From contig JAITKU010000261.1 of NCBI GenBank assembly GCA_031278255.1, positions 1 through 22,944 of the forward strand: DNA of 22,944 bases. Direction: 5' to 3'. The position numbers and the translations under genes are program-made. Of this stretch, positions 22,677 through 22,944 are shown piece by piece. Below the pieces are notes generated by a model that was not told where the DNA came from, made no database searches, and was given only the letters and a program-made list of their open reading frames with translations. The stretch's first letter is position 1, and each line of letters opens with the position of its first letter. The DNA comes from Eubacteriales Family XIII. Incertae Sedis bacterium. GTDB taxonomy: Bacteria; Bacillota; Clostridia; Peptostreptococcales; Anaerovoracaceae.

Positions 22677-22692
22677 ACGAAAGCATTTCCTA

Positions 22693-22739
22693 AAAATAGA
22701 AATCCTTGCAATAATTACAAGAATGTATCTGCAAGGATG
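22693..22739 (-). terminator. Probable terminator after 5S rRNA-tRNA-Glu
   Basis: On the minus strand, ATCCTTGCA (22731-22739 complement) pairs with TGCAAGGAT (22703-22711 complement), a 9-bp stem. An inner TACA/TGTA pair closes the tip. TTCTATTTTT follows. It lies 7 bases beyond tRNA-Glu and ahead of tRNA-Leu(UAG), so it may end the rRNA operon or partly separate the two tRNAs. Confidence 0.55.
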
Positions 22740-22745
22740 TTTCGA

Positions 22746-22820
22746 TGGTGACCCTACCGGGACTCGAACCCGGGTTACTGCCGTGAAAGGGCAGTGTCTT
22801 AACCGCTTGACCATAGGGCC
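22746..22820 (-). tRNA. tRNA-Glu (anticodon UUC), CCA encoded
   Basis: A 75-base tRNA with acceptor stem GGCCCTA/TAGGGTC (one G-T pair), discriminator A and encoded CCA. The anticodon stem CTGCC/GGCAG encloses CTTTCAC, giving anticodon UUC. The T-arm is CCGGGTTCGAGTCCCGG. It begins 12 bases after the 5S rRNA, so it is probably part of the rRNA operon. Confidence 0.95.
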
Positions 22821-22832
22821 AAAGAAAAAAAA

Positions 22833-22944
22833 GCCGGCGACGACCTATTTTCCCGGGCGGCTGCCCGCCGAGTATCGTCGGCGCAAATGAGCTTAACTTC
22901 TGTGTTCGGGATGGGAACAGGTGTGGCCTCATTGCTGTAGTCAC
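22833..22944 (-). rRNA. rrf: 5S ribosomal RNA (5' end cut by window edge)
   Basis: The minus strand contains the conserved 5S segments GACTACAGC, CACACCTGTTCCCATC, CCGAACACAGAAGTTAAG and GCGCCGACGATACT. It ends with the helix I strand GGTCGTCGCC. About 112 bases are visible of an expected 117 or so; the first few bases lie beyond the right edge. A run of eight T follows the 3' end directly and then tRNA-Glu. 23S and 16S genes would be expected outside the window on the same strand. Confidence 0.95.

Noticed and set aside
1..22944. CRISPR array, insertion sequence, prophage or toxin-antitoxin genes
   Set aside because: I found no regularly spaced repeats, transposase or integrase motifs, terminal inverted repeats, or phage genes on either strand.

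Overview
The window looks like chromosomal DNA of a GC-rich member of the Bacillota, class Clostridia. The reasons are a fused SecDF, a HemZ-type radical SAM protein, a bifunctional Rel protein, the nadD-yqeK-rsfS order, AGGAGG-type ribosome binding sites, and a 5S-tRNA junction at the right edge. The genus cannot be read from the sequence.

Region 1 (1-13887, all minus strand) is housekeeping. Reading in the direction of transcription from right to left: yajC, with its own promoter and terminator; then a new consensus-like promoter in front of eleven tightly packed genes, secDF, rel, dtd, a metallo-beta-lactamase-fold hydrolase, hemZ, hisS, aspS, nadD, yqeK, rsfS and leuS (leuS runs off the left edge). 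Gaps run from a 26-base overlap to 23 bases, so the set is probably one long operon for protein export, the stringent response, tRNA charging and proofreading, NAD synthesis and ribosome control. Two clusters that are usually separate (secDF...aspS and nadD...leuS) are joined here by an ATGA overlap.

Region 2 (14019-14831, minus strand) has a small VOC-fold gene and two leucine tRNA genes (anticodons CAA and GAG) with a promoter and a strong intrinsic terminator.

Region 3 (14882-22563) is accessory. A divergent HxlR-type regulator faces a plus-strand operon of four genes. These are a GltD/NfnB-like NAD(P)H flavoprotein carrying extra ferredoxin clusters at both ends, a geranylgeranyl-reductase-like flavoprotein, an 891-residue fusion of a CrtI/retinol-saturase-like flavoenzyme with a ferredoxin reductase and a [2Fe-2S] ferredoxin, and a small beta-rich protein. 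A MerR regulator with a probable drug/ligand-binding C-terminal domain follows from its own perfect promoter. I infer that these genes form a self-sufficient electron chain from NAD(P)H to two flavoenzymes of C=C redox families. It probably reduces a hydrophobic, unsaturated small molecule and is probably induced by a ligand. The substrate is unknown. Both mRNA leaders in this region contain complementary segments that could hide the ribosome binding site, and a 13-bp GC hairpin lies between the second and third genes.

Region 4 (22594-22944, minus strand) is the tail of an rRNA operon: the 3' part of 5S rRNA, tRNA-Glu(UUC), a probable terminator and tRNA-Leu(UAG). Thus the accessory region is bracketed by leucine tRNA genes, although I see no integrase or transposase. 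I see no CRISPR array or insertion sequence.
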